DNA of 64,000 nt from contig JAJEKV010000032.1 in assembly GCA_021234155.1 (NCBI GenBank), positions 5,029,835-5,093,834 on the forward strand. Direction: 5' to 3'. Below are positions 43,100-55,479 of this stretch, one piece after another (position 1 is the stretch's first letter; each line of letters starts with the position of its first letter). Position numbers and translations under genes: made by a program. The notes beneath the pieces are model-generated. The model was not told where the DNA came from, did not search any database, and saw only the letters and a list, made by a program, of their open reading frames with translations. This DNA comes from Isoetes taiwanensis. Its lineage: Eukaryota > Streptophyta > Lycopodiopsida > Isoetales > Isoetaceae.

Positions 43100-44090
43100 T
43101 TAGTCACATGTGTCAACTGCAGTAAATGCGATTTGGAGACCTCGCCTCCTTGGGGTTGTAGATCTATCCATCTAAGATACGCCCATGCGCCATGTCGCTT
43201 CCTCGATACAATAGAAGGGCCTAATATGCAACCATTTGTTGAAGAGATACTTGTTAAGGGAACCACTATTTGATCAAATGATTGTGAATTCTTACAATCT
43301 CGGTGAGGTCGAAGAGCATACTTAATCCTAAATCCAACTATTTCCAGTCTTTCTTTATCTATTCCGCTTTGAGATGGAAGATTATATGAGCGTCCTGAGA
43401 AAAAAGGAACAAAGCGACTTTAAATGATAAATAAGACTAGTCTAATTATTCGCTTTGTGCACACAAGTAACCCGGCCTTCTCCCCGCTTGTAAATTATCG
43501 CCTTGGATCCTCGTTTGGAGGTCATCTATTGGGCAATTTGGTCTTCCAATTAGTTCTTAATAAGACTTTTTGATATTCTAGGGAACTCCATGGTTTAGTC
43601 ACATGTATCACTGCAGGCAATGCAATTTGGAGACCTGCCTCCTTGGGCTGTAGATCTATCCACGAAGATACGCCATGCCATGTCGCTTTCCCTCGATACA
43701 ATAGAAGGGTTTTAATATGCAACCATTTGCTGAAGAGATACTGTTAAGGGAACCACTATTTGATCAAATGATTGTGAATTCTTACAATCCCGGTGAGGTC
43801 AGTAGCATATTTAATCCTAAATCCAACTATTTCCCAGTCTTTCTTTATCTATTATATTTGAGATGGAAGATTATATGAGCGTCTGAGAAAAAGGAACAAA
43901 GCAGACTTCAAATGATAGATAAGACTAGTCTAATTATTTGTTTTGTGCACACAAGTAACTGGCCTTCTCCTGCTTGTAAATTATCGTCTTGGATCCTCGT
44001 TTGGAGGTATTGGGCAATGGCGTTTGGTCTTCTAATTAGTTCTTAATAAGACTTTTTGATGTTCTAGGGAACTCCATGGTTTGGTTCTTA
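43100..44090. repeat. Two-unit tandem duplication including the AlkB exon, R2
   Basis: Equivalent to 31640-32640. The first unit has more frame-breaking changes than the second. Confidence 0.78.
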
Positions 44091-44258
44091 ATAACACTTT
44101 CATATGTTCTAGGAAACTCCCTGATTGAAGTAAGTGGCAACCAATTAATGAAGCATTGCTTTCATTAGGGGATATGTGCTCATGTGGATCTACTTCGATT
44201 CGATGATGGAATAGCAATAATTTCACTAATTTTAGCGCGAGTGATGGTTTTTAAACCT

Positions 44259-45616
44259 GTGAACAAATATGTAGCATAATAACAGGGGGTTTTCTTTGTG
44301 TTTTTGTGTACTTTTCACTAAGGTTTTCCTATGATTTCGTGATGTATTCAAATGGATGTACTAATGCGTACATCTAGAGTGCACCATTTCTGAGCCATTG
44401 ATATTAGCCTTTTTTTTCCAATGGTCAACAACCAATGGCTCACAACAAAAGCCCTTTTTTGTGCGTGTGGTGCATAATGGTCAACAACCAATGGCTCACA
44501 ACAAAAGCCCTCTTTTTGTGTGTGTGGTGCATAATGGGCACATGAAGGGCTTGAAGGGCGCATGTAGTGCAGTTTCTCCGCCGGCAACACATTTCTTATC
44601 ATAATTTTTGATCCAGAGCTCTGTTTGAGATGATTTTTATTGCGTTGGAAAGCTCTTTCCGAGATCTTTTTGATAGTGTATGATATGGATATATTTGGTT
44701 AAGTTATATATGCTAAAACAACAATTTTACGGCCGGGTTTGGTAGGCTTTCACATCCTACCAGTTGATTAATACAGGATTGCGCTATTGGATATTGTTTT
44801 ATGGCTCATTCCGAATGAAGCTTGCAAAAAATTACCATGCATTTTTAGATTTTGAGGCTTCTAGATCCTTGTGCTAACAAGCAAAAAAGTTTCCCACTTT
44901 GGTTTCTCACCACAAGAATCCATGGAGGCCAAAGGCTGCTGTTAAATTCCAGTTGAAAAATGTTTGTGTGGGTGTTGCAGGCGGATTATTCCACGCCCTT
45001 TTCCATGTCACGCAGATCAGTCAAATAGTGGCCACAAGAATGCATTTATATTGTAGGTTTGGAACTTTAATCGAACCATAAGGTGAATCATGCATTACCT
45101 TTAAGCTAGATATGGAGCATCCAAAATCATATGGATTGATAAACAATGGTGTCATTGTGAAAGAGAAATAGTTGTAGCAGAAGTAACGATATGTAGCATA
45201 ATAACAGAGGGTTTTCTTTCAGAATAATGGGATCAATCTGCTCTATCTTTATGGTAACTTTTACTTATGTTCTATTTGTTTTATTGTGATGAAATTCAAA
45301 ACCTACAGGTGATGAAAGCCTCAAATGAATTCTAGTTTTTTTTTGGTTTGAATTCTAAAATTTTTGTCACACCTGGGAGATGACGTTCCTATGGCCCCTT
45401 CAAAAAATTTTTGCAACACAAACCATTAACATCCAACATATAAAAATTAAATCCCCCAACACATAACAACCACACATAACAACCATTGACATTAACAACT
45501 AACACATAACTACCATTGATATTAATTAACACAACCATTGGGTCCAACGCATTTAAATTAAAATCCCCCTTAAAACCCCTTTGGTTTGGGTGCATATTCA
45601 CACGGGAGTGACGTAG
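44259..45616. other. R2-specific 1.36-kb intron segment
   Basis: R1 has only about 35 unrelated bases here. The segment contains a two-unit 56-bp tandem repeat (44421-44476 and 44477-44532, GGTCAACAACCAATGG), two direct copies of ATATGTAGCATAATAACAG (about 44267 and 45190), and an ACC/AAC-rich stretch near 45430-45560. The phrase TAGCATAATAACAG resembles the edge of the tRNA-derived repeat (TAGCAAAATAACAG at 62732). No gene is supported. Confidence 0.6.
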
Positions 45617-45865
45617 GAAACATGCAAGGAAGTGATCGAATACAATGATAATGCTATGCTTCCAAGCATAAGGGTGCATAAAGAAATACCTATTCTCTTA
45701 TTGCCTGGAGATTTGGTTCTGATGTCAGGTGAAGCCAGATATGGGTGGACACATGAAATAAATGGGGACACTAGCCAACAAGTCTGGAAAGGTGTGCAGA
45801 TGCAGCAGGACAAATGGGTTTCGGACGCCGCTTGCTTAGGAAAGATATGTGTTAGGGGATATTAG

Positions 45866-48800
45866 ATAAACGACACACAACCCCACCCACAAGTCCGAAA
45901 GCTCTATATTATTGATCATAACTTCATACAAGCTTGAACATGGTCCGCTTAAAGATTTTTTTTTCAGAAACTAACGAAAAAGGTATCACCACACCGAGTG
46001 AATTGTACGCACATTCTTGTATTTCTTGCTTCTCGATTCACAGAGTCAAACCGAGAATATATATTTAAAATTGTGAGGACCAAATATCTCAAAAGCTAGG
46101 CGCATCTAGAGGTTGCTTTCTAGTCCAAATGCTTTGATGAGTCCTTGCTTGATAGGTCCCGGTCATGCAAAATCCATTGCTAGAGGAATATCTCCCATGC
46201 AGAATTCGAAGGAGTTTGGAGATCCATTCATTAAGTGGATGTGTTTTTTTTCCGTGTTTTCCAAGTTTATGATTGGAGATGTATTTATGATATGTGTATA
46301 GATCCCCAAGTCTATAGTCTTAATGATTATATTGCATAATCCTAGTATACGGGGCTAAACATTTTGCCGCATGACTTTGTAATCTCACCGCTAATATAGG
46401 TTTCGCTCTTTAACAAGAATGCTATTCATCCCAGCCTCTATCTGCAGACCGAAAGCAAAGGTCACTTTTGAAACTGAAAAACGTATCATATGTTGCATTT
46501 TTTTGCATGATGCCATGTTTTATATGGGATATAGTGAGCACATGCTTTAAAACCTGAAACCAAACTCAATTTAGGTTAGTGGAAATCAACATGTGCTTAC
46601 TACTCTTTTCTTTAAGCTTTTGTTTGCATAGTCTTGGGAAAATATAAATGGAAACAAAAGCATTTTAATTTCACTTGTATTATGCTCTTTTAGCCTGGTG
46701 GTTTTAGCCATAGACATCGCTAAATAATAAATATCTTGAAGGCTACTGGCAAATAGGGGATCTGGATGTGCTTTATTAATATTGTAAATATTTCTAGACA
46801 TGGCATGCTAGCGTAATCGTAAGTCGACCGCACCACGATATGGACATTACAGGGAATAGTGTATTATTTAGAAACAGGGACGATTTAAGTTGTTTTGCAA
46901 TCGTTTTTTCTTTACCTTTTCTTGAGGGCAAAGATTCTAAGCTTCCAGCATTTCTCTTCAACCGTAGTAGAGCTTGGATATCCTCGTGGGAGGATTTCCT
47001 TGAAGCTTCATTCTATCTTTTTTGGACCATTATCCTCTTATTTGTTACTAGATTTTGTTCTTTACATACAAAGGGCTTGGATCCTCTTAGCGTAAAATGG
47101 AATTGAAAAGGCCTAATAACTTGTCGAGGCTAGACACCATGGCGGCCGCAACTCCAACAAAATGTCAGCCTCATGGCCAGCATCTCCGCAGACTGATCAA
47201 ACAGAAGCTAGCAGTGCAATTCTCTCGCTTTATCATCGAACTTCTTCATTATATGCCATCCCCGCCAATTTCTCTTCTCAAGTCATCTTCATTCTTCACC
47301 GCTTCATGTTCTTTTCTCAGAGGTCGGACCTTCGCCTACTATATGTCTGACAACAGATGAATCTGGGGATGTGCGTAAGCAAGATAATTTGATAAGGTTT
47401 CAAATTAGAGAAACGAGGCCACGAAATGGCCTGCAAACTTCCCTGTTTCCCGATGTCTGAATGTTACATGTTTTCCACCTTGTAGGGCCATTAGTAGGCG
47501 TGTTTATTTTAGATTCATTGGGACTGTTTTGCCAATATGATTTGGCCGGCAACAAATACCAGGGGGTCCATCTGCTTTGTCATCAAGCCAGGGAGCCCAA
47601 CAAACTTACCTGAAGGTACAAATTTCTTTTAACAGTGTTTCTTCCTGTTGTTTAATTCATTGATGTTCTGTTCCAATCTCTCTTTCGGCTTTGCATACTT
47701 GATGGGACAAGGCAATTGCCAAGTATTTTTTCTTTAAGGTAGGTTGCTAAGAGCAAAGGTAACGGGCATGTATTGGGTTTCCAAGACTGACGTCCTTAAA
47801 ATAAATAAAAGTTAGATGTATTTAACCATTTATGCTATTTTGACCTCATCTAGTATGATATTTATTTGTGAGCTAGCATCTAGACAAAAACTGGTTTTCT
47901 CTAGTTTAGGCATACTATCATTTCACCACAACGTAAAGTTTGGGTAAGCAATTTTGCCCCCACTGCGAGTCCCATCCCGACACGTGGACTAAACCCGAAT
48001 GCTACTGGTCTTCCTGCACCAAATGTTTACTTGCATTCCGGCAGTTCTGGTAGTTTTTACCTGCATTCTTGCTCTTTTACCAGCATTTTAACCATTTTTT
48101 ACCTGCAAATTTGCAGAATTGCTCCTACTCAAAGCTTCACGTAACAACAATTTGATTATAGTTTCAATTCTGCTGTGTTAACATGAGGATGCATGCCTAA
48201 CACAGCAGAATTGAAACTATAATGAAATTGTTGTATACAGGAACTGTACTGATACAAGAAGCAACTTGAGGTGGGGTGGGGTGAGACGTTGATAGCCTTT
48301 ATGTTCTAGGTCCTCATGCATTCAAGACGTTTATATCTTCTATCTTTTGTCACTATCTTAACTTTATAACTCTACAAGAAAGGGGGTTGATACATTCCGT
48401 TCTGATTTATTGGCTTTGTTACAAATGAGTGCTTCATACCTAACAATTGATATATACTGAATAAATAATGCCTTCACGTGGTATGTTCAAGACCGCATTT
48501 AAATGAGGGTCCATGCAATGTGCATGGTCAATTTCACACTAGGATTCTCTTATATCGTGTCGTCATGAATATATCGTAATTGAATGTCATAAGAAGACTG
48601 AGTCTTGTCGTTGCCGCCAGTTGGATGCAACCATTTCGGTTGTTGTTGGGCAAGATTCTAGACTCTTGAGCTGCCAGTTCCAAGTTCTCCGCACATTGCA
48701 AAACTACTTTCAATATAGTTTGTATCTAAAATAAATGCTAGCATAGTTGTTAGGAACTCAGACTTGCATGCTTTCCTAAACACTTGATTGGGTATAACCA

Positions 48801-48890
48801 TATTTATATAAAGTTGTTGCAAGGGCAGAATTAGTGTCGGTTCCAAATGATGTAAAAGAGGTCTGGTGGTGAAGAGAAAATGGTATAAAG
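45866..48890. other. Non-coding or undetermined part of R2
   Basis: Counterpart of 33081-36110. The exon-like piece MELKRPNNLSRLDTMAAAT is at 47097-47153. No recognised gene. Confidence 0.5.
48145..48233. ncRNA. Long hairpin (36-bp arms), R2 copy
   Basis: Arms 48145-48180 and 48198-48233, loop 48181-48197; identical to the R1 hairpin including its single mismatch. Confidence 0.55.
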
Positions 48891-49291
48891 GTTTAAAATT
48901 TCCTTTAAGATTCATTTCAATCCCTTGAGATTGCCTCAAGGTTTCTTTAGATTTTTTTAATGTTCCATTCGGCTCTCCAGGATCCCTATAGATTCTTCAA
49001 GATTCATTTTCTCTTCAAGATTATTTTATTAGATTCTTATATATTCCTTTAGATTTCTTACAATCCCTTAAAATTTCCTCAAGATACCTACAAGAATCTC
49101 TAGAGTTGCTTATAATTGGGCCATGTAACCACACATTCCTAACCTCCAATATAGTAAGTCATAAGCATTTGAATTTGGCTCATGAAAGAAGACAAGGGGT
49201 AAGTGGATCGTTGAGAGATAAATGGATCATTGGAGATCGGGCGCAGAGTCTATGGAACTCTATGGCTTGGTGGTATTGAGAGCCACAAGGT

Positions 49292-50828
49292 CGATGTCTC
49301 TCAAGATGGCGCAGCCCCCTTATCAAGCCAACACCCATCGACTCACAAATATTGCCAAGGCCCACGATACTTTTGTAAAGTTTTTGTGGCGAAATTTATG
49401 GGTATTCCATCAAGAATACCCATATCAATAAATGGTTTTATAACATTGTCATTATGGCCATCCATTCCCCTCATCCTATTGATTGGCCACAAATTTTGTT
49501 CCTCGACTTCTCCGCGGAAATTGATCGCATCCGCGCAGCCCCTTCTTCCCGGCCGTGGACACCGCAGCGGGTGCTCACCTCCGTGCCAAAGATCCGGCCA
49601 TTATATCCCTATCATCAGTCTAGGGCCCCTCCACTTCTCGTGCTTCCACTCATCAATCCTACCATTCCTTCCAAAACCATCAGCCGAGACTTCACACCCT
49701 CAACGCTCTCCGGTCATGTTCAACAAACCGACAAGCCTATTTCGCTTTCTTCTTCCTCCACTAATCCACGCACACGCCTTCTCATAATAATTTCTGATGT
49801 CATGCATCAATCGCCAACACGCCCCTGCACCTCCACCTTCTCGCCAGTCCTCTATCAATACCAACAAGATGTCCAAGCCGCTGTCCTAAAACCCGTGACT
49901 CACAAGAGGTCTTCATGAATGGCGCTCAAGCCTACATGGAGGCCACGGAAGCAGCCTCCACCTGATCTCCAAGCCGCCACCAAGCAAGTTCAATCCCCGA
50001 AGAAAAACTTCAATGTAAGCACGAGGCTCTTTACAGCCCGTGAAGATCTCAAGAATGCACAAGATCGATAAGCCCGCTTGTCGATCAACAGTTCGCCATA
50101 ATCCACCATTCAGAATTATCGGTGCGGGTCCAAGACAAGGCTAAACTCCTTGGCGACAATGATAAAGCCCTTTGCCGATCTTAAAACCATGTATACAGAG
50201 CTCTCTCGTAATTACACCAACCAGGTCCGAACTTGCCGGAGCGCAACGCGGTGCATCGCTTTTTAGAAGATCAACTTTTCACCGGTTCGGGCCACCACGC
50301 CCGTGATCAACTTATCGGGCTCGGCGTAAGATCATCGATGATGCGTAATTGCAACTCTTCGGCTTCACCCCTTCGTGCCAACCGCCATTGCACGCCTCTC
50401 ACAGACGGTTCTGTGGATCACCACGGGCCTCGCCGAAAAGGATAATCAGATCCGCACTGAAAAATCAACTCCAAAGAAGTTGTTCAATCATCCCCAAGAC
50501 GCAAAAAATAAACAAGAAGGCTATATTGATATTGCCCTCAGATTCCCCGTGGATTTCTCGTGACTCTTCCGCTTATCCGATTATGTGGTTGCCCGACGCC
50601 ACCTTTTTCTTCTCAAGTGGTAATGCTGCGATGGATTGTGTCAATGCACGTACTCTATGAAGCGGATTTCCTCAGATCCGCCCTGACCTTTCCGTCAAGG
50701 CAAAGGTTTACTCGCGGTTTTACTAGTCTTTGATCAAATCCACCGTGAGGATTCCGATTTGATCATCTTCCGAGTTGTTCAAATTGATGGCGATATTTTT
50801 TTTCATGATTTTTATCCGGCCGACATGC
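49292..50828 (+). pseudogene. Gypsy copy D: truncated fragment of the accessory ORF
   Basis: It starts at the same junction as copy C and runs to the equivalent of about 23775 in B (DFYxADT), where it stops without an LTR and joins unrelated DNA at about 50829. Frames are broken throughout, with the same class of CTG-to-CCG and CAG-to-CAAAG changes as in C but at partly different sites. Confidence 0.85.
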
Positions 50829-52086
50829 CGCAGCCCGCCCAATTCTCGTTTTTTTTTTTTTTCGCTCTAGATCTAGGGCCCAATTTCGTTTCATCGATTT
50901 TGGGTCAAGTAGCTCGATCTTTAGGTTCGATCAATCGAATTTTTATCATTCCCATGCATCATTGCGGTGTTTTTCACAAATCCCGCTTCATTCTCAAGGC
51001 GAATCATCGATGAATCTTTCTAAACCGAAAATTGCTGAAGCAAAGAAGAACCCTAATCTTTCTTCTTCGATATTTCTCGCAAACGGAGCTTCGACGTGGG
51101 CGGTGCCCAAGATCTTGGTCGTGGATAACCCCGCCCAGAATCCGCACCCTGCCCAGGAAATCTTGCGTCTCGGGCACCCTGAGTGTGATAGAGGGGGCGC
51201 CCAGGAATGTGAAACGCAAGAATTTTATTGGCGGATGAAAATTTCAGATCCTGGGCGGGCACAAGTGTGATTTCACCCTAAGCAAAACAACGGTGGAGAA
51301 AAATAACAATCCATGGCGCTTTGGGAACGTCGTGTAGTCGACCTAATGCCTTCTCGACTCTTTCTGGGATGATCGACCCACCCTCCCACCCCTTCGCTGC
51401 CCCTTTTTTCTTCCATGAATTTCAGTTCCGGTGAGGGTCTCGCTTTCTTTGCATTCGGTGGCGATTGTTTTTCTCTACTGCAGATCCGGCCCTGCTCAAC
51501 AAACCATAGCCAGCCCTTTCGGCACTTTCCTTTCTTTTTCTCCCCGCATTTTGATGCTCTTTTGGTACTTCTTGCATCAAAACCATCTGGCTGATGTTTT
51601 GTTATGAATTCAACCCTTTAATCCAAGCAGAGTTTGGGAGTCAGGAAGATCTGTTTCGCTGGTTAATATGGGCTTGAGGCGCATCTTTTGGTATCTGTAA
51701 TGCACCGATTGAATAGTATAGCTTCTGGACGATCTTCGATATCAGATTCTGTGAGATTTTGTCTCTTGTATTGTATTGCTTGAGTGATTTATCAATGCGT
51801 GTTTGAAGGGAAAGGCCTTACCGTTTCTCCGGCATTCTATCCGTTCTTAGCTTGCATGCTATCCATGTATGAGCTTGTCTATCCAGATGTTTATTTACAA
51901 AATATCTCAGATTGGTTTTGTCCTTCGTGATATTGTTCAAGTCTGAGGATAAAGCAGGTTGTTTGCTTAAAGCTATTGAATGAAACTTATATTTGATGTT
52001 ATGTTGTGCTCCTTCTCTTTTTCCTGACTTTCCTTTCTTGCCTGCATTATTAACATGGCATCAATTTTTTGCTGTTTATGGTGCAG
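50829..52086. other. Sequence between copy D and the helical gene fragment
   Basis: It starts with a T14 run (50850-50863). A plus frame at 51010-51270 (MNLSKPKIAEAKKNPNLSSS) and the TC-rich stretch that follows could be a 5' exon and leader of the gene below, but no splice pairing is convincing. Confidence 0.35.
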
Positions 52087-53089
52087 TATTCAAGTGCATA
52101 TGTTGTCATAAATGACATGGATCATTTGCTTAAGCTTGTTGCATTTATTCAACTTAATTTATTGGAGCAGGAGTATTTAATTGTGTATCGTGCTCTAAGC
52201 TTGCTTGTGGATGTGACTTGTAAAGCTGAACAGTTTGGCATGTCGCTTATTCTGACAATGGATGACAGTGAAACAACAGTCTCTGATCAAAAAAAGTATC
52301 ACATTAAAAGCCTTTTCTCTAATGATTCTTGCAGTCGTGTAGATTTTGTGGCACATTGTATCTTACTTGTCTCTCACCATATTGCATTGTTAAGCTCTAA
52401 TCCCAAGCTGCTGAGTAGTACTGTACCAGACGTGCATTGGCAAACCAATAGCAGTTGCATATCCGAATTGCAATTTTGCTTAAGCAGTTTGCTGTTTAAG
52501 TTGATGAAAGTGGCTCATAGACTGCAAATCTTTCAAAATTGCTTTTTGGTTAGGGACATGGAATTGAAAGTCAAAATTCTTGTAGACCAGTTCATACAAT
52601 CCTCACATTTTTTGTCACCTTACGGAATTGGAAAGCATTCTTCTTGCTTTGCATTATAGCCAACTGCTGCAGATGTATTCAATTTCATCAAAGATTAAGG
52701 TTGGGTATGAGTTATGCTACTTTTGGTTGAAAGGTCTGTCATTGTTAAGTGCCAGTGAAGCTCTTCTTTGGAGGAAAAGGAATGCAAATGTTCGTTATCC
52801 AGAAAACTAGTTAATTGCAATAATCGTTCTGCCATACCTCCCCTTTCTTTTTCATGCAGAGATGATAAGAGGGCTTTCCCAGCAACTGTCACACAGCAAC
52901 GCGGATTTGTTATGCCAAGCATCGATGTACTTGCTGCTTGAAGCATATGGGATTCGTCCACTTTTTCCTTGCCAGGAAAAGCACATTTGCAGCGTTCGCT
53001 CCACCCCCTTGCAGGTTCTTTTTCTAATTCAAATGCCAAGTTCTTGGCAAGCAAATCTGGCCAGCAAAATTTGCTTGGGAATACGTTAG
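52087..53089 (+). pseudogene. Unidentified helical protein gene fragment
   Basis: A likely exon begins after the acceptor GGTGCAG (52080-52086): YSSAYVVINDMDHLLKLVAF, LLEQEYLIVYRALSLLVDVT, SRVDFVAHCILLVSHHIALL, LQFCLSSLLFKLMKVAHRL. The frame shifts near 52620-52640 and continues as ESILLALHYSQLLQMYSISS and YELCYFWLKGLSLLSASEAL to about 52800. A second acceptor (CATGCAG, ends 52860) opens a frame reading GLSQQLSHSNADLLCQASMY. The composition is all-alpha with Leu-rich helices, as in helical-repeat proteins, but I cannot name a family. It may be one partial host gene with a single frameshift. Confidence 0.45.
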
Positions 53090-54824
53090 ATTTGAGTTTT
53101 TGTTAGCAATAAAGGAAGCTGTTAAAGGATATATGCTACTTTGTGTTGCCATGCTTCAGTATGCTCAAATCAAGCATGCTCAAATCAGGAACAAGCAGAG
53201 ACAGGCCTTGATTTTCTTTCTTGCTCATTTCTATATTTTATGAAAGTAAGAGCCCTGGAATTATGGTACTAACTACTCAACAGCTATGGCAATTGGATTA
53301 ACATAAAAAAAATGGACTGCAATCACTATCGTCGTCTCTTGAGGTAAATATTGCTTTTCGTTTCTTCCAATATGTCGTATGGTTACATGAACCTAGCATT
53401 AAGATACCGATATGCCAATGATTTGGTGTAGAAACATGCTATTCCTTTTTCGTTGCTTATGCAAGTAGATGGCAGCATATTACGTGCAGGTTGCCAGGAA
53501 GATTTTATTTACTGCAATATTCTCTTCACCTACTACATATACCAGTTCGTTATCTCTTCTAATTACCTTTTCGTTACCTCTTCTTCTGATGTCATATTTC
53601 ATAGAAGTGGGCAGTATGCTGTTCATTAAATGCCAAAGCAATAAATGAGAAATGGATAAAAAATATGCTAGGAATATATCGTTGCCACATGGTCGTTTGA
53701 CATCTCTTACTCTTTATAAATGCAAGATTTGGTCACATAAAGCTTTGGTCATGGAATTTACAGTTTGAATATGGTCGTTCAAGCTCAAGAATAGTCTCAT
53801 CTATTTTATGAAAGCTCGGAAAATGTAGTCCCATGACTACAATGGTAGCTCAATGGAATAGCCGAGCAAAAATTCAAACGTTTGTACGTAAAAAAGCCAG
53901 TATATGTACTTATTTCTCTCTTAGCTTGTTTCTTTTTTATTTCTCATTTAAAAAAGCCAGTATATGTACTTATTTATATAGATTATCTCTCGTACGTGCT
54001 AATGTTCTCCAATGCACATTTCTTTCTTAAACAACAATGACAAAATCTACATAGGCCAGATGACAAATGTCATGGCATGAGAATGTCATTATTAACTAAA
54101 GCCGAACAAAAAAACGATCTAAGACATGACCTAAGACATTGTCAAGTATAAACTGTTCCATGATCATTTCAAAATCAAAACAATAAAAAGAAAGCAAACT
54201 AATTAGAAAAAAGAAATAATCCATCAACAATAAGCCACCACTATAAGCTACAAGAACCTAGTAATCAACTTAATTTAGCCTTTCAATTTAATGGCTAGTC
54301 TGCCTATAAGTTGTTTTAATGTATAAGAATGCCTATTTATAACATTCCTTTAGCTAATAGTTTGTATCCTACACACTTTTCTAACGAGAAGCTAACTTCA
54401 AGCCTAAAACTACCCAAGCCTACTGTTGCGCCTTTTTGCTAGTTAATTTATATGCCCAAAAGCTTTTATTTGTACGTACAGAACCTGTCCTTGAATTGCA
54501 TGAGCAAACTCTTGTCTGAATAGCATAAAAATATTAATGGATTCAAGAATAACATGTATACAACAGAGTCATAGAATTTTTCTGCTTGCCTTCTTAGGCC
54601 AAAGTCGCCTACTTTTGCAACAACGTTCCGTTATCTGATATCAGCTAAAACTTCCAATACAACCTAAAATTTTCAAAAATAATGTTCTCAAAGGAAGAAG
54701 GATATGATGGATGTTTGGCATGCTAAACACATCCTCATCATTCATGCAAGATCTTTAAGAGAGCCTAGGCTAGTTCAGACTCATATTGCGCCAATTCACC
54801 AAGCTGTTGTGGTAATGCTGGTAT
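53090..54824. other. AT-rich sequence without a recognised gene
   Basis: A 27-bp direct repeat (AAAAAAGCCAGTATATGTAC) occurs at about 53886 and 53949. Nothing else is supported. Confidence 0.5.
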
Positions 54825-55150
54825 AAGCAGCAGGGATAGGTTCAATACTGCATATGTTTTATACTCAATACGTAGTATTTGAATGATGCGGCACAATTTT
54901 GAAGTATAATACGTCAAAAATACAGAAAAAATTCTGGCATCGGAAATTTTCCCATAAGTGAAAGAACGGTTTTGCTTACACGAAAACCTTTTCACGTAAC
55001 CAAAACCATTCTTTCAAAGACAAAAAAAAAAAAAAGGGGTAAAGAAAAGAACAATTTCGCATAAGCGAAAAGGATTTCACATAAGCATAACCGTTCTTTC
55101 GCTTACGTGAATTTTTTTTCTTCGCGCAAGTGAATAGAAGGTTTCATCCC
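54825..55150. repeat. Dispersed repeat X, copy outside the array
   Basis: Diverged copy of 30800-31110: GGGATAGGTTCAATACTGC, TATACTCAATACGTAGTATT, then the inverted GCATAAGCGAAAAGG and CGTTCTTTCGCTTACG units around an A-run at 55022-55036. Confidence 0.6.
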
Positions 55151-55479
55151 ATAAGACTTTCCGAATTCGCGCATCTCATCCAACCAGGATCCAGCATCCA
55201 CTCCCGAGCGGGAAGTACCTGAGAACTGGGCAAGTTTGCAATTCTTCCGTATACTTGTTATGGCTCAGTCCGCTGTCTTTTGATAGTCTTTCTTCTTGGA
55301 GTTTACATGGTGATGAATCGGAACCACTACCCGAGGATGAGGAACTGCGAACATGCTTTGTGCGAGTCAGCATGACCGGTTCATGGTTTGGAGCTTGTGG
55401 TGGCGACGGCGGTTGAGGGTTCTTCGTAGCAGGTGCCTCTGAGCCATAGTCTTGAACTACCAGGGGACTTGACCATTGC
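55151..55479 (-). other. Ser/Pro-rich minus-strand reading frame, cut by element E
   Basis: A minus frame runs without stops from the E boundary to about 55176: a Pro/Gln/Ala-rich part (KNPQPPSPPQAPNHEP) followed by VRSSSSSGSGSDSS. It could be part of a gag-like or host low-complexity protein; no family is recognised. The frame may continue beyond E at 57846 and higher. Confidence 0.3.

Larger units (their letters stand above)
42772..45865 (+). pseudogene. AlkB-like dioxygenase gene, R2 copy
   Basis: Exon a ends near 42983; exon b1 43123-43307; exon b2 43617-43797 (ends ...CGGTGAG before GTCAGT); exon c 44169 to about 44258 (GICAHVDLLRFDDGIAIISL ... VMVFKP, with the His-x-Asp pair); exon d 45617-45865 (HKEIPILLLPGDLVLMSGEA then RYGWTHEINGDTSQQVWKG). 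Here exon d is intact where R1 is damaged, giving the clearest AlkB signature including the second iron His. The expected C-terminal Arg-containing strand (RxSxTxR type) is garbled just after DKWVS. Together b-c-d form the double-stranded beta-helix core. It may be a functional gene with sequence errors or a pseudogene. Confidence 0.75.
39105..49291. repeat. Array segment R2 (second copy of R1)
   Basis: R2 matches R1 from the LTR junction to the gypsy junction. It is longer by about 1.36 kb, almost all from the segment 44259-45616 inside an AlkB intron. Identity is patchy: long identical stretches alternate with clusters of changes, mainly at CAG/CTG. Confidence 0.88.

Noticed and set aside
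44421-44533. CRISPR-like array of spaced repeats
   Set aside because: Only two direct 56-bp units without spacers, in plant DNA; an ordinary tandem duplication.
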